Source: an uncultured Oscillibacter sp. (GTDB lineage: Bacteria; Bacillota; Clostridia; Oscillospirales; Oscillospiraceae). Taken from it: a stretch of 7,911 bases of DNA. This document shows positions 6,126-7,911 of this stretch, one piece after another. The stretch spans positions 1 through 7,911 of the forward strand of contig NZ_CAJTUX010000089.1 in NCBI RefSeq assembly GCF_910579365.1. The letters are read 5' to 3'. Under the pieces are notes generated by a model that was not told where the DNA came from, made no database searches, and saw only the letters and a program-made list of their open reading frames with translations. The translations under genes and the position numbers were made by a program. The stretch's first letter is position 1, and each line of letters begins with the position of its first letter.

Positions 6126-6557
6126 ATTGAAATCGCAAAGAGCGGTCTGTGTATCTATGATGCCGCCGCCTATCTGAACACGCTGGAAATGGCGAAGTCC
6201 CTGCAAGCGAAGATGTTTGTCCCGGCCCACGCCGCCGCCTCCGAAGATATAGCTGACCTCGCACAGTACAACATCGACAAGGTGCTGGAGATCGCGGACA
6301 AGATCACCGGCATCTGTCAGGAACCGCTCTGCTTTGAGGTCATCCTGCAAAAACTGTTTACCGTCTGCGGGCTGGCCATGAACTTTGAGCAATATGTCCT
6401 GGCGGGCGGCACCGTTCGCTCTTATCTGGCGTGGCTGAAGGATACCGGCAGGCTGAACGGCCTGTTTGAAAACAATAGGAGGACAGTATGGATAAGCGAG
6501 AAAAAATCATCAGGCTATGGTTTGATATGTGGCTGCAAAAGAAAGACCTGGGTATAG
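6126..6557 (+). pseudogene. MBL-fold metallohydrolase, N-terminally truncated remnant
   Basis: The frame opens right after a stop at 6123-6125 and reads IEIAKSGLCIYDAAAYLNTLEMAKSLQAK then FVPAHAAAS, which is the late part of a metallo-beta-lactamase-fold hydrolase. The FVPAHA motif carries the late conserved metal-ligand histidine of the fold. The downstream helices (DLAQYNIDKVLEIADKITGIC, then LCFEVILQKLFTVCGLAMNFEQYVL and TVRSYLAWLKDTGRLNGLFENNR) match the C-terminal extension of a common clostridial subgroup. The N-terminal HxHxDH metal site and most of the catalytic domain are absent. No start codon with a ribosome site lies near the beginning; ATG 6189 is internal. After FENNR the sequence (RTVWISEKKSSG) reads into the next gene, so its native end may also be altered. 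It begins only six bases after the toxin remnant's stop, so both were probably cut by deletion. Confidence 0.72.
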
Positions 6558-6907
6558 AAGACATATTTTCTGATAATGTCCTTTACATCGAAAGCTGGGG
6601 GCCGCAGTATCATGGCGTTGCCAAAGTGAAGCATTGGTTTGAGGAATGGAATACACGGGGAACCGTCCTCCAGTGGGACATCAGACAGTATTTCCACAAA
6701 GAGGATCAGACCATCGTTGAGTGGTATTTTAAGAATACGATGGATGACGGCAGGGTGGAAGGCTTTGACGGAATGACCCTTGTGAAGTGGACGGCGGAGG
6801 ATAAGATCTGCTTTTTGCAGGAGTTTGGCTGTAATGAACATCGCTATGACCCGTATCAGGACGGGCCGGTTCCAAAGTTTAGAGATGAGCAAGCTATGTG
6901 GTTCTGA
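6488..6907 (+). CDS. SnoaL/NTF2-like family protein
   Basis: A 139-residue protein with the NTF2-like cone fold, a family that includes SnoaL polyketide cyclases, steroid isomerases and many small binding proteins. It starts with an N-terminal helix KREKIIRLWFDMWLQKKD (3-20) followed by IEDIFSDNVLYIESWGPQYHGVAKVKHWFEEWN (23-55), the usual helix-strand-helix of the fold (G-x-x-x-I/V-x-x-W-F). Strands with alternating polar and hydrophobic residues follow: TVLQWDIRQYF, TIVEWYFKNT, and GMTLVKWTAEDKICFLQEFGC. The ATG is preceded by AGGAGGA (6477-6483) five bases away, so translation should be efficient. It overlaps the MBL remnant frame in a different frame. Enzymatic activity is not clear; the pocket residues cannot be judged without a structure. 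Confidence 0.8.
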   Translation: MDKREKIIRLWFDMWLQKKDLGIEDIFSDNVLYIESWGPQYHGVAKVKHWFEEWNTRGTVLQWDIRQYFHKEDQTIVEWYFKNTMDDGRVEGFDGMTLVKWTAEDKICFLQEFGCNEHRYDPYQDGPVPKFRDEQAMWF

Positions 6908-6919
6908 TTTTTGATAAAG

Positions 6920-6957
6920 CGGCGCAGGGATTGGCTGACCCATCCCTGCGCCGTTTT
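6920..6957 (+). terminator. Rho-independent terminator after the SnoaL-like gene
   Basis: A perfect 12-base stem pairs CGGCGCAGGGAT (6920-6931) with ATCCCTGCGCCG (6942-6953). The loop is ten bases and TTTTGT follows. It begins 13 bases after the stop codon and separates the gene from the AraC promoter. Confidence 0.9.
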
Positions 6958-7008
6958 GTAAGTCCTGCGAAAAATGAAGATATTTTACAAGCCAGCACAA
7001 TCCCCGGC

Positions 7009-7017
7009 TGTTATAAT
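7009..7017 (+). promoter_or_regulatory. Extended -10 promoter for the AraC gene
   Basis: TATAAT (7012-7017) is preceded by TGT, giving an extended -10 box. The only good -35-like box, TTTACA (6984-6989), lies 22 bases away, too far for normal pairing, so the extended -10 element probably drives it. The start of transcription near 7024 leaves a leader of about 18 bases to ATG 7042. Confidence 0.66.
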
Positions 7018-7041
7018 GGGACGGACAAGGAGGTGCACCGC

Positions 7042-7878
7042 ATGAAAAAAGAAGTGCGAACGGTGGTCTACGATGACGAGCTGCACATTGAGGCTTACCG
7101 TTTTGAGGGCATCGTACAGCCTTTTCCGAACCATTTCCATGAATACTATGTGATTGGATTTATGGAGGACGGGGAACGTGTCCTGTCCTGCAAAAATCAG
7201 GAGTATACCATCAAAAGGGGCAATGTTCTCCTGTTCAATCCAGGGGACAACCACGCCTGTGTTCAGAATGACGGCGGTACGCTGGATTATCGTGGCTTCA
7301 ACATCACCAAGGAGGTCATGTTGGATTTGGCGGAGGAAGTCACCGGCAGGCGGGAACTGCCTGGATTTTCTCGTAACGTGATCTCTGATGAAGAAGTCAC
7401 CTGCTATCTGCGCCCGCTCCATGAGCTGGTGATGAAAGGCTCCAATGAATTTGGAAAAGAGGAAAATCTGCTGTTTCTGATTTCTTTGCTAATCCAGCAA
7501 TACGGCCAGCCTTTTGAGAACTGCATCCCGGAGTGCCGGGAGGAAATTGAGAAAGCCTGTGCCTTTATGGAACAGCATTATGCCGAGGGAATTTATCTGG
7601 ATCAGGTCTGCCGTTGTGCCGGATTGAGCAAATCCACCCTGCTCCGGGCCTTTACCGGCTCAAAGGGCGTCACACCGTACAGCTACCTGGAAAACATTCG
7701 TATCGGCAAGGCCAAAAAGCTGCTGGAACAAGGTGTTCCCCCCGTTGAGGCGGCGCTGCAAACCGGCTTCTCCGACCAGAGCCATTTTACCAATTATTTC
7801 AATCGATTTATTGGACTGGCCCCTGGAATTTATAGGGACATCTTCAGGGATACGGGGGAAATGCCGCATGAAAGGTAA
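7042..7878 (+). CDS. AraC family transcriptional regulator with cupin sensor domain
   Basis: A 278-residue activator-type regulator. The N-terminal cupin ligand-binding domain spans about residues 15-90, with PNHFHEYYVIGFMEDGER (29-46), the histidine-containing cupin motif, and GNVLLFNPGDNHACVQ (60-75). A linker reaches about residue 165. The C-terminal DNA-binding domain has two helix-turn-helix units: LDQVCRCAGLSKSTLLRAFTG (186-206), and PVEAALQTGFSDQSHFTNYF (234-253) followed by GLAPGIYRDIF, the AraC signature. The start at 7042 follows AAGGAGGTG (7027-7035) by six bases; a longer frame from 6898 would run through the terminator and promoter and is rejected. It overlaps the start of a transporter gene by 11 bases. 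AraC regulators of this type often control the adjoining permease; the ligand is unknown. Confidence 0.92.
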   Translation: MKKEVRTVVYDDELHIEAYRFEGIVQPFPNHFHEYYVIGFMEDGERVLSCKNQEYTIKRGNVLLFNPGDNHACVQNDGGTLDYRGFNITKEVMLDLAEEVTGRRELPGFSRNVISDEEVTCYLRPLHELVMKGSNEFGKEENLLFLISLLIQQYGQPFENCIPECREEIEKACAFMEQHYAEGIYLDQVCRCAGLSKSTLLRAFTGSKGVTPYSYLENIRIGKAKKLLEQGVPPVEAALQTGFSDQSHFTNYFNRFIGLAPGIYRDIFRDTGEMPHER

Positions 7879-7911
7879 AAACACGGCGGGACATTTCTCC
7901 GCCCTGCTCAC
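7868..7911 (+). CDS. EamA/DMT family transporter, 5' end only
   Basis: Only the first 14 codons and two bases of the next fall in the window. ATG 7868 follows a purine-rich GGGGG (7854-7858) and overlaps the end of the AraC gene in another frame. The peptide MKGKNTAGHFSALLT resembles the start of EamA (drug/metabolite transporter) proteins, which often follow an AraC gene in clostridia; this is from memory of the family and cannot be confirmed with so few residues. The frame is open to the window edge. Confidence 0.55.
   Translation, partial: MKGKNTAGHFSALL

Noticed and set aside
6898..7041. Longer N-terminus for the AraC regulator
   Set aside because: It would cross a terminator hairpin and the -10 box, and the strong AAGGAGGTG site points to 7042.
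1..7911. CRISPR array, rRNA or tRNA genes
   Set aside because: No regularly spaced direct repeats were seen on reading, no cloverleaf with a T-loop motif was found, and no stretch resembled rRNA.

Overview
The window looks like chromosome of a gut-type Firmicute in the class Clostridia. The evidence is the gene content (paired-type ABC exporter, MepA-like MATE pump, cytidylate kinase-like protein, AraC/EamA pair), strong AGGAGG Shine-Dalgarno sites, and a moderately GC-rich, clostridial style of protein sequence. The genus cannot be fixed from this sequence. Family names come from recognised motifs; no database search was run.

Left part (1-3430): a + strand drug-export operon. It holds the C-terminal part of an ABC exporter (cut by the window start), a MATE efflux pump, a cytidylate kinase-like protein and an 87-residue CheW-like half domain, followed by a strong Rho-independent terminator. 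The MATE gene carries an apparent one-base deletion close to its 3' end. Correcting it gives a protein of about 459 residues whose stop overlaps the kinase start as ATGA. The kinase stop overlaps the CheW-like start in the same way. A small XRE-type regulator (3400-3771, - strand) converges on the operon, and its 3' end lies inside the terminator hairpin.

Middle part (3772-5750): gene-poor, GC-rich, full of inverted repeats, and probably worn mobile or accessory DNA. It contains an orphan SUKH (SMI1/KNR4) immunity-type gene with its own promoter and an unrecognised 94-codon reading frame. Each of these two is followed, 29-36 bases after its stop, by a similar hairpin starting AACAGGGCGGYGG. 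Between them lies a 400-base noncoding stretch with a large three-tier cruciform and competing hairpins.

Right part (5700-6560): a degraded toxin-antitoxin locus. A Phd/YefM antitoxin with an excellent promoter is intact. Its ParE/RelE toxin is reduced to the N-terminus joined out of frame to the last 11 residues, as expected of an internal deletion. It runs straight into an N-terminally truncated MBL-fold hydrolase.

End (6488-7911): an intact SnoaL/NTF2-like protein, a textbook terminator, an AraC regulator with its own extended -10 promoter, and the first 15 codons of an EamA/DMT-type transporter overlapping the end of the AraC gene.

The strongest observations are the broken genes (MATE frameshift, toxin deletion, MBL remnant), the shared 3' hairpin of the two accessory genes, and the structured noncoding block at 4980-5260. 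I do not see a clear, complete, undescribed system. The middle block is the best candidate for something not explained by known genes.
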